Assembly: GCF_001641265.1 (NCBI RefSeq)
Contig: NW_020167535.1
Location: forward strand, 496,001-560,000
Direction of reading: 5' to 3'
Source: Pseudogymnoascus destructans
Lineage: Eukaryota > Ascomycota > Leotiomycetes > Thelebolales > Thelebolaceae
Length of the DNA: 64,000 nt
How positions within the stretch are numbered: the first letter of the stretch is position 1; each line of letters begins with the position of its first letter. Below, piece by piece: positions 30,670-42,286 of this stretch. Under the pieces are notes generated by a model that did no database searches, was not told the DNA's origin, and saw only the letters and a program-made list of their open reading frames with translations. Both the position numbers and the translations under genes were made by a program.

Positions 30670-31210
30670 TAGCGTGGAATCTGAGTCCCTTGCCGCCTTA
30701 AGGGGTGAAGCGAGGGTGAGCAGGGTGAGCCGAGGGGTGAGCAGGGTGAGCAGGGTGAGCGGGGTGAGGCGACGCGACATTTTCGTGTCAATTTCGTGTC
30801 AATCTCGTGTCAATTTGGTAATAGTACCGGAGTGTGGCCGTTTTAGCTTACGTACCTTGTTCAGGTGCCTTGCTCTTATTTTCCATGATCCACCATGTGT
30901 GAGCCATATCTGAGCCACGTAGTCTAAGCCTCAAGAAAGTGCAGAGGTGCCACAGGAAGCTAAAGCGGGTGACGACATTATGAAGTTCACGTGATTTGGA
31001 GATTTGGGGAAGGAGCCAAATATACAAAACCAACGACATTCGAACTTCTCACACAGGCATGGCAATTCCTTCTACTTGATCTCATTATGCCCTGCACTAC
31101 CACGAGGTGAAAGCCATCGCAGGCTCCTGACATTTGTAGCGTGGGCACCCTCCACTTGGTTCGGGCCTCACTGAGGGGCCGCGTATCCACTGATCCACCT
31201 AATATACGTA
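30670..31210 (+). repeat. Dispersed repeat, inverted relative to the copy at 22.9-23.1 kb
   Basis: It begins CCCTTGCCGCCTTAAGGGG and has many GGGTGAGCAGG units to about 30765, then three CGTGTCAATTT-type units (30783-30812). Near 30888 CATGATCCACC matches the other copy, and at 31168-31190 lies GGGGCCGCGTATCCACTGAT. The region between has no gene. I take it as an uncharacterised transposable-element remnant. Confidence 0.55.
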
Positions 31211-31652
31211 GAACTACAACTGTTCTTCACGCCCACTCAAAATTGGAGCGCTTTGAGAAATTCGATCCTAAAGATAGCTCAGGTCATTCTCATCTATTAT
31301 TGGCAATAAAGGCCGTACAGCTTGTGATTCTAGCCCTAAGAATCAGGCAGAATAAGGCACGTATATTCTGACGTATTGGGTGTAGTTTCGTACAGTACAA
31401 TAGAGTAGCTTACGGGCCACGGCATAAGTAAAAGCCGTAGCCCCATAGCTGGGAAACCACACTACCTTGACATTTTCGTCACGTGGTTGCTTGGATAAAT
31501 ACTCGCAACCTGGAACACTCGGCGAACATACTATACCCCTCCATTTGAGCTAAAAATTGATAGGACTACCACCACATTCACTTCTGCCCCCGAAGGAGGC
31601 TACGCTCCTCCCATCTAGACAACGCTAGAGGGTTAATGAAGAGATAAGGACA
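31211..31652. other. Intergenic, no gene recognised
   Basis: AT-rich unique sequence; nothing beyond short open frames is visible. It would include the promoter of the gene starting at 31653. Confidence 0.4.
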
Positions 31653-33057
31653 ATGGAAGGGTCAGTATCGGAGAGGAGTCGCAAGAGAGAGAGAGCTGCC
31701 CACGTGAGGGAGCAAATGAAGCTCACGGATGATGGCATAACCAAGATGGAGCACCATGTTCAGCTTTCGAACTTGTGTTGCCTGCTTTGCCGGGATCGTG
31801 TTTGTGTTTCAGAAAATTCCTTTGCAGGTATGCTTCTATTCGAATATTTCGATATTTTATTAACGGAAATAGTTCTTGGGTTTGGCTTAGATTACAGAGG
31901 TCACACACTAGCCTTTAAATTCCCAGACTACGGCTATCCAATTCGATATATCACTGTTTCATATGGTGGCGAAAAGAAAAAATGGCGTCTCTGCCGCCAT
32001 GGGCGATGCCCTACCTGTCGCCGGTCTAGATAGGGATATTTTCTACGCCTTGACCCCGTGAGAACATCAATAGATAGGCTAATGCTATGGGATACACCGA
32101 CACCCCCAGACCAATTCACAATTGTGAATGATGGACTTTCCAAGCCAATGCGCATGAGATGTATAGTAACAGAGCAGTGTACAGGAATCAGTGTTTTTTG
32201 CAACGGGCGAAAAATATATGGGATCTACGCTCATAAGGGAAACAGATCCTCAGCCGCTGATATATATAAAAGACTATGCCGCTATCGGAAGGACTCACTC
32301 ATGTGGATCTATTTTCCTCTGGCTCCAAATGAACGAATCCATGAAGTTTGGATTCGTCGACGATACGGTCCTCGCAAATTGATAACTGATATCGCACTCA
32401 TGGTAAGAATCAGGCTTCCTACCATTTTACCCCTCCTAATTGTGGCAGATAAGAACTACTCTTGACAGAAGCTGCATTTTTGGACCGTGTCTCGATCCAC
32501 AGACAGATGATTCCGTGGAGACCTGTTTGAGCAAAGGTCAGGTCTCACACCTTATTCACGAGGATCCAGATGACGGAGACCCAATCCTTTGCTTTGGCCA
32601 AACATTACCAAACGATGTCCAATTAGATGCACCGGAAATTCTACAACACCCTCCAAGTTTCCACAATAAGTGGGATCTTTTCCATTCCTGCGCTTCGTTA
32701 GAAAATGTTGAACAAGTTTGCTTGTTCTTCGATGAGCGTGGGAGCGACCTCAACAATCTAGACAAGTGTTGTTTAGGATTGTTATTGACGTACTCGAGTG
32801 GTCACAAGGAGACATTGGGCCAGTGTCGCGTAGGTCTGTCCTCAACAGCTACAATTGAACATCCCACTGGTCTTCATTTTGCAGAAGTCACTTTTATAGA
32901 CGGCAAAACCGGGGTTATTGTTCGCGTTGCGTCAGACAATGTGGGAATCAACCTGTCTAATAAGCGCCAATGGCTAAGCACGAAAATGACAGGCATAAAA
33001 ACATGGTGGATCAATTCCGAAAAAACAATCCCGTGTATTGAGGAGGAAGATATATAA
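31653..33057 (+). pseudogene. Uncharacterised protein gene with a single in-frame stop
   Basis: One frame runs from ATG 31653 through a lone TAG (32031-32033) and on through VRTSIDRLMLWDTPTPPDQF to DIALM. A clean intron (32403-32448) then leads to IRTTLDRSCIFGPCLDPQTD, ending at 33057. An optional 45-bp in-frame intron lies at about 31827-31871. Motifs include CCLLCRDRVC near the start and MWIYFPLAPNERIHEVWIR and CLGLLLTYSSGHKETLGQCR later, which recur in ascomycete proteins without known function. The stop fits a CAG-to-TAG change. Without it the protein would be about 450 residues. Confidence 0.6.
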
Positions 33058-33111
33058 TACTCTGCACAACTATTAATCCATAAAGAAAACCTTGCGAACT
33101 TTGCATCTTCT

Positions 33112-34274
33112 CTAAGCCTTTCCTTTTCCTTTAGCTTTTGGAAGAGCATAGGTATAATACTGTGTGCCTTTACTGCTGGTATACACCACACAGGAGACGA
33201 TGGCACCTTGAACCGCAATCGTGGATGGCCGCCAGTGCTTTTTAGTAGTCTGTCGGTTCTCGAAGCAAAAGAAGACCTCGCTGGGGCGAGTCATATGCGA
33301 CACAACTTTCCGAGTGACGTCAACATATATCGCCGTCTCGCTGTCCAACTCCGCTACATGCCCTGGGCTTTCCATAGTATTGTCCCCATCCACGTCTTCC
33401 TCGTCGCCGTTATTGTCTTGAATACCGGGCACGGTATAGACTTGCGGTCTAGATGTGGTAGTATAAAGAGGAGGGTTGAGTGTCCCTGGGAGGGGACGGG
33501 ATCCATAAGAGGGGCTGAGGCGGGGTATCCGCTATATTCGACTGGAATTGAGAACTAGGCCACTGAGCTTGAGGAGGGTTTGGGCTTATAAAGCCTGTTG
33601 GATTCGCCGGGTACAATGAGCTTGGTTGCATACCAGAGCCATATGTGAGCTGGGTCGCTGGCCCAAGATACTGGCTATTTGCCCCGACCGGGGGTTGCGG
33701 TGGTCTCGGAGAACAGTTGCTCCTTAGTACTTGAAGTTTGTCGGCTGATATCATATCGTTTTGGATCATGTAGTTGAAACCGTCCCCTGAGCTCTGTTGC
33801 CATAGTGCCGTTTGCTTCGATGTATTCTGTAGGATCGGAGAGACCTGCTGTGACAGGCACCATAGGAAGGAGATAGTCATCGTTCTTGGTGATATACCAA
33901 AGGCGAGCCGCAGTCCCTATAGTGGTTATAGCATACATCTCTTCCCTGCCAATCCCGATAAGATGTACCATACAGGCATTATAGGCTTGGTGCTCGAGTT
34001 CATCGACTTCGGTCTGAGAACAATTTTGCTTCTTTGCCTCGAAAAGTGCGATTATTTGCCAACGATTAGATTTCCATCTTTCGATACGAAGATCTACCCT
34101 GCGCCTATCTTCCCGATCGTCCGTTGGGGGTTGCTGAGATGAGATTGCCCAGTCATCACCAATGAAGAATTGCCCCTTGAGCACATACTCCCAGAACCTC
34201 GTTGCAGCCCACTCTGGCCTTGTCTGAGCTGTCTCCCATAACGATCTGGTGCGCTGGTTGATTATCAGACTCAT
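33112..34274 (-). pseudogene. PD-(D/E)xK-like fungal protein with two frame changes
   Basis: The first frame starts MSLIINQRTRSLWETAQTRP (ATG 34274) and contains RRVDLRIERWKSNRW followed by IIALFEAKKQN, a D...ExK pattern like PD-(D/E)xK nuclease-fold proteins. A Pro/Tyr-rich region (GANSQYLGPATQLTYGSGMQ) continues in a second frame. The C-terminal GIQDNNGDEEDVDGDNTMES to SKGTQYYTYALPKAKGKGKA is in a third. Two single-base frame changes (near 33715 and 33445), with no intron that repairs them, suggest a pseudogene. The nuclease fold is an inference from the motif only. Confidence 0.5.
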
Positions 34275-34379
34275 GCTTCCTAAGGTGGTATATAAATATA
34301 AAGACCGAGAGTAAGGTTGTCGAGGATACGCTGCTGAAGATGTTTCCACAAAGATTTTGTAGTAGAGATATCGAGGCAA

Positions 34380-35491
34380 AGATATCGAGCAGAATGTAGT
34401 ACAGTATATGGTATTTTGGCAGATTCATTCCTTCTAACTAAACATACAAGGCAGTCATATCGAAGAACAAATCTAGCTCCCATTAACGGAAGCTGGGTAG
34501 CAATGTAGGAGGTACTGCATGCATATGTATCTTCTCATGCAAAATGAGAGCTTCTACCATGTAAGGTTTTATATCTAATGTCGCTTTCTGATGTACTTAA
34601 ACATAGCCATGTTGGCGCCAGCCTTGTCAATAACGTTTTCGGTCGCCTACAGCAAACAGGAGAGCTCCAATAGTCGGAGGCCACGTCGATTGAGCACCAC
34701 AGAGAATTAGGCATCCATTCGCACCGTGTTCCCCCCGTGGGGTTAAAGATCCCAGTGTATGGAGAGCAGCGTGTTTCTCCACACCCTCACTTTTAACAAG
34801 TGTTTGAGGCTGGGTTACAACCGCGAGGATGGTAAGATACGACGGTAAGGGTGCGAGGCGGGCACATTAGAAGGCTGGATGTGGTCAGACTGGTTGTTTT
34901 ACAAAATACAGGGTGAGTGGAACACAGACATTCCGCTTCCTCTGCTCGTCTTCCTACCGAATATAATGGGCCCATGATTGACGCCTAGAGAAGATGGGGA
35001 CACCTGGAAGCTCTCGCTCGCGCGAAAGTTGACGCCGCCTCACTTCCGTCTTCTGCCGTGGCTTGATCACCAGGCACAGAACGCGCAATCTGCTTCACGT
35101 GATAAAACAAAGGTACTGATTAAGTAAGAGGTATTAAAAATGAATATTAGTCTAAAGGATGGTAGAGATAGTGAGGAGAAGAAATGCGCAAACTGTTCAG
35201 GAACTGTATTTACCTATGCTCGCATATTATGATTGAGATGGCCCGAACGTCTGAGGAAGCGTGGAAGCTAACGTTGCTATTATGAGAAGTGGAGTGTGCT
35301 TCATATGTCAACGGCGCCAACTAGTGGTTGGATTAGAGGCACCAGCCTATCGCCTGATCCACCAGTCAAGTAGCGGCAATCGTTATCCGTTCGTCTGCCT
35401 CCAAACCGCCCAACGTTCTCTGTACCTCCACGGCGAAGGATAAAACGACAACCTCGCACATTACTTCTGTCAACATGGCAAGCACCCAAGA
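34380..35491. other. Intergenic, no gene recognised
   Basis: About 1.1 kb without a supported gene. The right half contains the promoter of the gene starting at 35492. No repeat family could be recognised. Confidence 0.45.
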
Positions 35492-37091
35492 ATGGTTCTT
35501 CCGCAAAGTCCATCTAACCGACCGATTACTGCGCACCCGCAAAAGCGTCGAATCTCATCGCTTCTTATTCAAACGGCAGAGGACGACCTGCATCACCCGT
35601 CCAAAAAGCAGAAACTTAACTATCCAGCATTTCCACCTGCGCGATTTTGGGACTCTCTATCGAGGATCCCTCTCACACGAAACGCACTACGAGAATTGAA
35701 CGAGAGGAACGCAAAAGCCTGTTCCAGCTCAGCAGATACTCGAAAACTTCGAAGGCGTGGATCGAATTCCCACCACCAGCTGACCGTTCCGCAGCGTTTC
35801 GCAAGACACGGCGGCCCGGATCTGAGAGATCTGAGAGGAGTATGCGGTCATCCTTGTGCGATTGCACACTCATACTGACACAGAGTAGTACCGGATACCA
35901 ACGGGCCCGGAAGACGACATGAGTCCTAGACCGTCGAGTCTTGGGCGTCGGAAGAGAGGTTCGCAGTCGCCGACAAAGAGGGGCTCGGATTCACCATCCA
36001 AGAGCAGCGCTACCCCGAATACGACAAGCACAAGGAGCACAGGACCATATGATCGTGCATTTCAGCAGCATCTGATCGATCATGACATATTCCCTAATGG
36101 CTATGAGTATCCAGATGGTCATACGCCACCAGAGCCCGAGAATATGGACGAGATAGTTTATGCACTGGGTCAACCCAGAGCCTCTCTCTCGCCAAACAAA
36201 TTCTCAAATGAAGACTTCCGAAAGTTCAAGCGCGCAGACACGCATGCCTCCAAGGAGAGAGAGGTCACAACAAATGTCATCCCAGTCGTCGAAGGAAACA
36301 TTGGCGATAGTAAATGCGTTGCAGGCGAGATCCCATTCACGAACCTAGACTATTTGACCGATGGTACTCTCGTACCTGGCAATCCCGATCTGTACTATGG
36401 CGCACGACCCGAACAGGTTGATCAGAACATTCGCAGAGAGCTTGCGCGTCGGATTGTCCCGTCTACCCAGCATGATCTCCCTGTCGCTCCAAACTTCTTT
36501 CTCCAAGTTAAAGGCCCTGACGGATCTTTGGCAGTTGCGTCCCGACAGGCAAGCTACGATGGTGCCTTAGGCGCACGAGGTATCCACAGCCTGCAGTCAT
36601 TTGGGGTGTCAGAGCCACGATACGACAACAACGCATATACCATCACATCAATATATCATGGGGGCCAGCTCAAGATGTACACTAGTCATCCAATATCACC
36701 TTCAGTACCTGGGGCACAGCCCGGAAATGTCATGACGCAAATTAACACGTGGGGCTTGACTGGCGATGCCGATACTTTTCGAAAAGGGGCTGCTGCATAC
36801 AGGAATGGCAGGGACTGGGCAAAGCGACAAAGAGACAGCGCGATCAAGCAGGCTCACGAGAACGTATCACAGCATACGGCAGTTGCATCGTCACTGGAGG
36901 ATGGCCCAGGACCGAGCTTTACAAGTGAAGGGTCTTCTAACGAAACAATTGCCAATAGCCAACAGATCATCCTAAACCTCGATGCCGACTTGCCACCGTC
37001 ATATGAGTCCGACACTTCCACAGATGAACTATCGGAGGGATTTCATAGCCTCAAACGCCGTCGGTCACACTCTCCACGGAAGAAGCTGTAA
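35492..37091 (+). CDS. Fungal protein of the DUF7924 type, two exons
   Basis: Exon 1 (35492-35839) encodes KKQKLNYPAFPPARFWDSLS and LRELNERNAKA and ends RFARHGGPDLRDLRG. A 49-bp intron (35840-35888) leads in frame to YRIPTGPEDDMSPRPSSLGR. The globular domain (about residues 190-400) contains PFTNLDYLTDGTLVPGNPDL, YYGARPEQVD, DLPVAPNFFLQVKGPDGSLA, RQASYDGALGARGIHSLQS and NAYTITSIYHGGQLKMYTSH, the conserved core of a large ascomycete family. The family name is from memory. The tail is Ser/Arg-rich with KRRRSHSPRKKL, a likely nuclear signal. Total 516 residues, intact. Function unknown. Confidence 0.8.
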
Positions 37092-37287
37092 GGGAAAAAG
37101 GCCAGGCCACTTTGTCGTATCCTCTTGAGTAAGATCGCAATAAAACGGTTACTGCGAATCTTGCAGACCCAACTATAAGCGGGATCATATTCAGAGTTGC
37201 TTTACAGCCACTCTTGACTGAAAAAATTTAATGAGTTCCAACCTAGTCTTAGTGCATACGGCACGTAGTATACAAACCATACACCTT

Positions 37288-38669
37288 CTACGGCCACAAA
37301 CAACTCGCATACGCTGGGTACTGCTTTGAATACCCATACACCTCACTTAGCTCATCATTTAACAGATGCGGGCCCTTCAGATGATCCCTCTGCTGCGCAA
37401 ATACGTGTCTAACCAGCGCCACATTCCATGCAAAACTCGAGTGCCCCACGCCCACAAACTGCGACGCACGCAGCATAACTAAGAAATCCACCATCCCTTG
37501 CTGATTCCACGACAGTGCCCCTAGCTGCGCCGCGTCCTTAGCGCCAAGTAGATCAAACTTTGTGGAAACAGTGAAGTTTTTCTCTGCCGCCTCGTACGCA
37601 AACTTGGCTACTTCCTCCTGGTCGCCGGAGGCGACGTACATACGCTTTAGCCCCGATGCGAGGACTTGCTTGAAATAGAATTTGGCCTGCGTCTCGTAGC
37701 GGGTGTAGACCCAGTCTTCTGCGGGCCAACCGAGCTGGGCGTCATGCTCGGTGCGGAGGTGCGCGCCAAAGAAAAAGTTGGGGAGGATGGACTGGGAATG
37801 GTCAAGGACATAAGACGCATTAGCGGCGAGGGCGAGGAGCGTTTTAGTGGCCAGGATGCGAGTATTGGCGCGGAATTTGAGGAGCTTGCCGAAGGACAGG
37901 GCAAAGTTCTCGCCGTCGCTGTATATGGGGTAGGTGAGGTATGAGCGCTGAAGTTTGACGATCATAGATCCCTCCGGTGAGGGCCCGACGTGCTTGCCGA
38001 GCCAGGTGTGAGGGGTGGGGCGCGTAGGATGTGGGGCGGGGCCGTACATGGCTTCGCTCATGGAGGCGTGGCGGAGAATTCCCTCCATTTCTCTGGGTGC
38101 GCTATTCCCGTTGGCGGGGCCTCCTCATCCAGCGACTCAGGGAGCAGGGCGATTGGATCATAGAATACCTCCCCCTTCAGATCCTGGATCTGGTCATACA
38201 CTTTCAACCCGGGACAGGACAGGCGCAGCGACTGGCGAAAGTGCGTGGTGTCGAACATATACTCCATGCCTGTCTTGATGCCTGTGCGGATCTCGGCACT
38301 GTTAGAGTCATTGCGCAAAACGATGGGTGGTTCTACGAGAGCGGCACCGGCGATAATGGCAAAGCGCACGCAGTTCAAAATAGAGTTGCGGATGTTGCCA
38401 ATGCCGCCTACGCTCTCAGAGCATGTAAATACGACGGCTGGGTTCCACTGGGTGTCGGCGCATATGCCGCGAATGGACTCAGAATCAAGAAGCGGGAAGT
38501 TGAAAGCATCATGGGGTGAGGTAACGTTGAATTGTGACTGTTGGGGCTGGAGGTTTAGGAAATTCCGGGTCCTGTGGATGAGGCCGGCGATAAGTTGAAA
38601 GTACAGAATGATGCCGACGCCGAAGGCAAAGAAAACGGCAATGCGGGGGAGATCGTCAAGCCGGACCAT
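37288..38669 (-). pseudogene. O-fucosyltransferase-like type II membrane protein, one frameshift
   Basis: The N-terminal frame (ATG 38669) has a membrane anchor (IAVFFAFGVGIILYFQLIAG) and CSESVGGIGNIRNSILNCVR with RFAIIAGAALVEPPIVLR, as in O-FucT-fold glycosyltransferases. The C-terminal frame (through 37288) has FFFGAHLRTEHDA, RMYVASGDQEEVAKFAYEAA, VDFLVMLRASQFVGVGHSSF and AWNVALVRHVF. The two frames overlap around 38058-38100 and differ by one base with no usable intron. Either this copy is dead or the assembly has an indel. The protein would act in the Golgi. The acceptor is unknown. Confidence 0.65.
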
Positions 38670-38789
38670 GGTATCATGCTAGAAAATGAGTAAATGACAA
38701 TATGTCACAAGTTTCTCTTCGTTAGACAGAACGTTGTTCCTGGCGTGGGATACGATTAACTCATATTCTGCTTTTTGGCGCGGTAGTGT

Positions 38790-38952
38790 ACCTGGATCGT
38801 GGATGCGCGGCCCTTCACTAATTGAGGGGCCGCGCATCCGTGAATCCGTGATATTTTTGCGAGGAAGACGGTCCGCAGCCCGAACCACGGCTGGTGCTGA
38901 TCAAGACTCACCAAATTGAGGGGCCGCGTATCCACGGATCCACCCAATATAC
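38790..38952. repeat. Foldback GGGGCCGCG repeat cluster
   Basis: GGATCGTGGATGCGCGGCCC (38791-38810) and GGGGCCGCGCATCCGTGAATCC (38825-38846) form a hairpin around TTCACTAATTGA. A further copy, GAGGGGCCGCGTATCCACGG, lies at 38918-38937. Relatives are at 31166 and 22887. The palindromic form suggests termini of a small DNA transposon. Confidence 0.7.
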
Positions 38953-38976
38953 GAAGTACTGACGGACGCACTGCTC

Positions 38977-40160
38977 TTATTCCGATTCAAAGGGCTCCAG
39001 GACCTTGTCGTAAAAGCCTAATTTCCCAGGGTCAAGGTAGACCTTCACGGCGTATGCCAAATTCTGGACGTCATGATTATCAAGAGTTGTCGACAGCATG
39101 TTATCAATCTGCTTGGAAGCTTCAGCATTTGCCACCTTCTCCATATATTCCTTCCGCTCTTGCCACCTTCGCTTTGTGTCCTCATCTAAGGGCTGACCAT
39201 TCTCATCATAATTCCAAGGTGCGTCCATAGGGAAAGGCACCGTTTCCAAGAAAAGTGGAAATTCCACCAACTTTCAAGGTACAGTACACGCACCTTCCCA
39301 GTCGATGACACCAAGTATCTTGTAACTCTCGTCGACAATAATATTGCTATGAAGAAAATCCGGATGCCAGAGGGGAAACGGTCCATTATCGCAGGAAGAA
39401 AGTCGACTGGCTACTGCCTTCATCCTGCGAGGGAATTCTGAGATCGACGAAAGCACCTCGTTCACTAGCCCATTATTCATGCTCTTCCGAATTATATCGC
39501 TTGATTTCGGGAATTTGGCTTTGGCTGCCCAGGCCTCGAAGAAGGCTGTTTCAGTGTCAAACGGTCCACCTAAATCCGGCAATGGGCCAATATCGTAGCT
39601 GCCATCTGTGCACTTGATAATAGTCCCTATCCTTGACAAGCGTACCGATGCCATCTCTACCTGCAATAGTGCTTATCAGACAGATGCATGGCGTTATTTA
39701 AAGATAATATCAGAATATTTACCTGAATCTGGGCCACCTCGTTGTAAAAGGTCGTCTTGTGTTGAGGAGGAATCTCGCCGTTATGAGTTTCATAACCACC
39801 ATCAACGTCCATGGCGACATTCCCAGGAAGGAACTCCATCAGGATGAATGCGACTCCAACTGGATTACTGTCGTTTGTCTCGTATCCAAATACCCGTGGC
39901 ACAGCAATGTTTGATCGTTCTCTGAGAATTGCCATTGCATCTACCTCTCCTTGCAGCTTTCTAGCCCATCTTTCTGTCGACTTACACAGTTGAATCCGTG
40001 CGATCCATCGAAACTGGTTGTCGAATTCAAGCAGGCGAACCAGGTGAAATTGGCCATTGGTGATATTTGGGAGTATTCTGCATTTGATGGAATTGTTAAG
40101 AGATGAGGCGTAGATCTCCAAAACAACCCTATCAACTGTCTTGTGAAAGTATCTAATCAA
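38977..40160 (-). pseudogene. Aminoglycoside-phosphotransferase-like kinase with one nonsense codon
   Basis: The fungal APH-fold (phosphotransferase enzyme) family is recognisable: RWARKLQGEVDAMAILRER, IAVPRVFGYETND, VGVAFILMEFLPGN. After an intron at about 39665-39724 come the catalytic loop LWHPDFLHSNIIVDE and the metal-binding ILGVIDWEGACTVP. The next codon is TGA (39274-39276) where relatives have Trp, and the same frame then continues KLVEFPLFLETVPFPMDAPW to the end at 38977. The 5' end is unclear because the first codons at 40160 lack ATG. One G-to-A change would explain the stop. Natural substrates of this family in fungi are unknown. Confidence 0.75.
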
Positions 40161-42040
40161 TCAGCTGTAATAATCTGCAACTACTGTGACGGCGGGGTTT
40201 TTACAGGATGCGAAAAGGGAAAAGGGAGGAGGTTCGACGGCTGAGCACTGTCACGGCAGGGATAGTGGTGAATGCGACAGGAATGGCGACGGGAGACGCC
40301 AAGGCTGCTAACGGCGCAGTAATTTTGAAAGGCAGTGTCGGACTGCCGGTGGGATAAGCATTGAAAAAACCGTTGGACCCATCCGAGATCCGTTTAGGGC
40401 TGGTTTTTGGATCGTGACAGTCTCCCATTAAGAATTAATTATGGGTCTGGCGTCATCGCGCATCGCCGGTGAGGGAGATCGCGGCAGATCTACACCCAAG
40501 CATCTCGGCAGATTTATTGGCGATTCAATGAAGTGAAGTTATAGTGCACTGCGGGCTTTCGCCTTATATTGTAGTATACATAATGGGTTATTATACTACC
40601 TGATGGGTTGAGATACTGTATATTATGGGATGCGGGATGCGGGATGCGGGACGGGATGCGGCGAGGAGGATGTGGGAGGAAGTTAAGGGAGCGGGATGCT
40701 AGTTCGTGGTTGGTTGACCATACGTTGAAAGTGTGGTAACGACGCAAGATATGACCACTAAGGATGAAGTTACAGAATGTCACTATCACCACTATTGCCC
40801 ACCCCCATGCTAATGATTCAGTCATAGAGCCTAGTTATCGCCACTCGCAACGCCTAATCCAATGACGGCTATCAAGTGTCAGTTCCCTAGTCATATCTTG
40901 CGCTGGTCTAACAACTGCCAACTCCTAGAGTGCTCCTAACTAAGGGGTTAGCCCTCCCTTGGGATCGGCTTAGGAGTAACCGGAAATGGAGCACAAATAT
41001 CCGAAGCATATACTGAGAACAGGCCATAGGACCAGTACCGCCGACAAGTCGCTCAAGACCCTCCTGGAAACAGTCAAGCCTAACATCGCAACTGAGGCAC
41101 TTCCGGGGACATCGTCATAACAACCGCTTTAACCCTAGTGCATCCTCGACCTTGCCACGATCCTCATCGAACGACGTTTTGCCCAGTCGCTCGCAGCATT
41201 AAGAAAGTAAAAAACCACCAGACGCCGACGTAGGCACTGCCCCGGCGATAAACGAGTTCTACTCCTGTTACCTTTCCCTCCTTTGCCTCTCCATCAATGA
41301 GCTCTGTCGCCATCCTCCTCGCCTGCGGTACTAGCGACATCGTTAAGAGTCTCGTATAGATGGAGTCCATGGCGACAGATGCGGAATAACTGCGTGAGGG
41401 AGGCATCACTTCACGTCCTGCTCTATATATTGGCGCATCAGTGTTGGTGGCTGTGGATGGATGCATAGCCAGGATCGTGGCTGAGTCGTTGCAAGGTGTA
41501 CATGTAATTCTTACAAACAATGAAGTTCAGAAAGTGGCACCATGGCGAGTGGAATGGCCGTTATTCCTTGTGACGCAGTCTAAACACGCCGAGCGAGGGT
41601 AGGGGGTTCGCTCGATCTGCCTCATAGTGTGCACATAATTAATAAGCCACAAATACACCGAGACAGATATTGGCCATTTCAGCTTTACCTATCATAATCT
41701 ATACCTCGATCTTGATGCTGATCTTCCGGATTTTTAGACTCAGTTTGACTTTGTCCGGTGCCAATCGGTCCGAACCATGTCCGGCGGCAGAGAGACATCA
41801 TGGAAAGTAAACTTGGTCTTAGAACTGACGGATTGTTGGATTTTGAAGTAGTACATCCTAGTGCTGCTGGCGCCGAGACCTTAAATGGACGCCATTCCTC
41901 ATCAATTGTGCAGGGAATGGCGGAGTTATCATATAATAAGGTAACGGGACGTCAAAATAGGGCCGGGTCCTGCGTGTCACACCTGCATGGCTGTTTATCC
42001 GGAGCTGCGTGAACGGCCAAGGGTCGCAGTTCGTAGATGA
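40161..42040. other. Intergenic, low-complexity patches only
   Basis: GGGATGCGGGATGCGG microsatellite at about 40626-40662. A minus-strand frame at 41164-41520 (118 residues) has no motif I can use and may be spurious. No other gene is visible. Confidence 0.4.
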
Positions 42041-42286
42041 AACCTTGATAGTACTATAGTACCTTCAATTTCATCAACAACCCAACGAGTACGAACCTCA
42101 TGGGTTTGGCAACACAATAAGAGCCCTTCATTACTAGAGGATGCTAACAAGTGCATTTGGCAATGCTTATATTGTACTAAACAATACAAAGGGTTGGGTG
42201 GTACAGCTGCTCCAGCAAAGCACTTGACAGATTTACACCAAGTGACAGATACTTCAAAGGAGCTACGAGTTAAGAACATGCAGATC
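42041..42286 (+). pseudogene. Isolated BED zinc finger of a hAT transposase
   Basis: The plus-strand frame reads QRVRTSWVWQHNKSP, then CIWQCLYCTKQYKG, then AKHLTDLHQV, a complete BED finger (C-x2-C ... H-x4-H). It ends at a TAG at 42284-42286 with no catalytic core behind it. A TAGTACTATAGTAC palindrome lies directly upstream, linking it to the hAT family of 43-49.6 kb. It may be the displaced N terminus of that element or of a sister copy. Confidence 0.65.

Noticed and set aside
41164..41520. 118-residue minus-strand frame
   Set aside because: No recognisable motif, signal peptide or neighbour support; not enough to call a gene.
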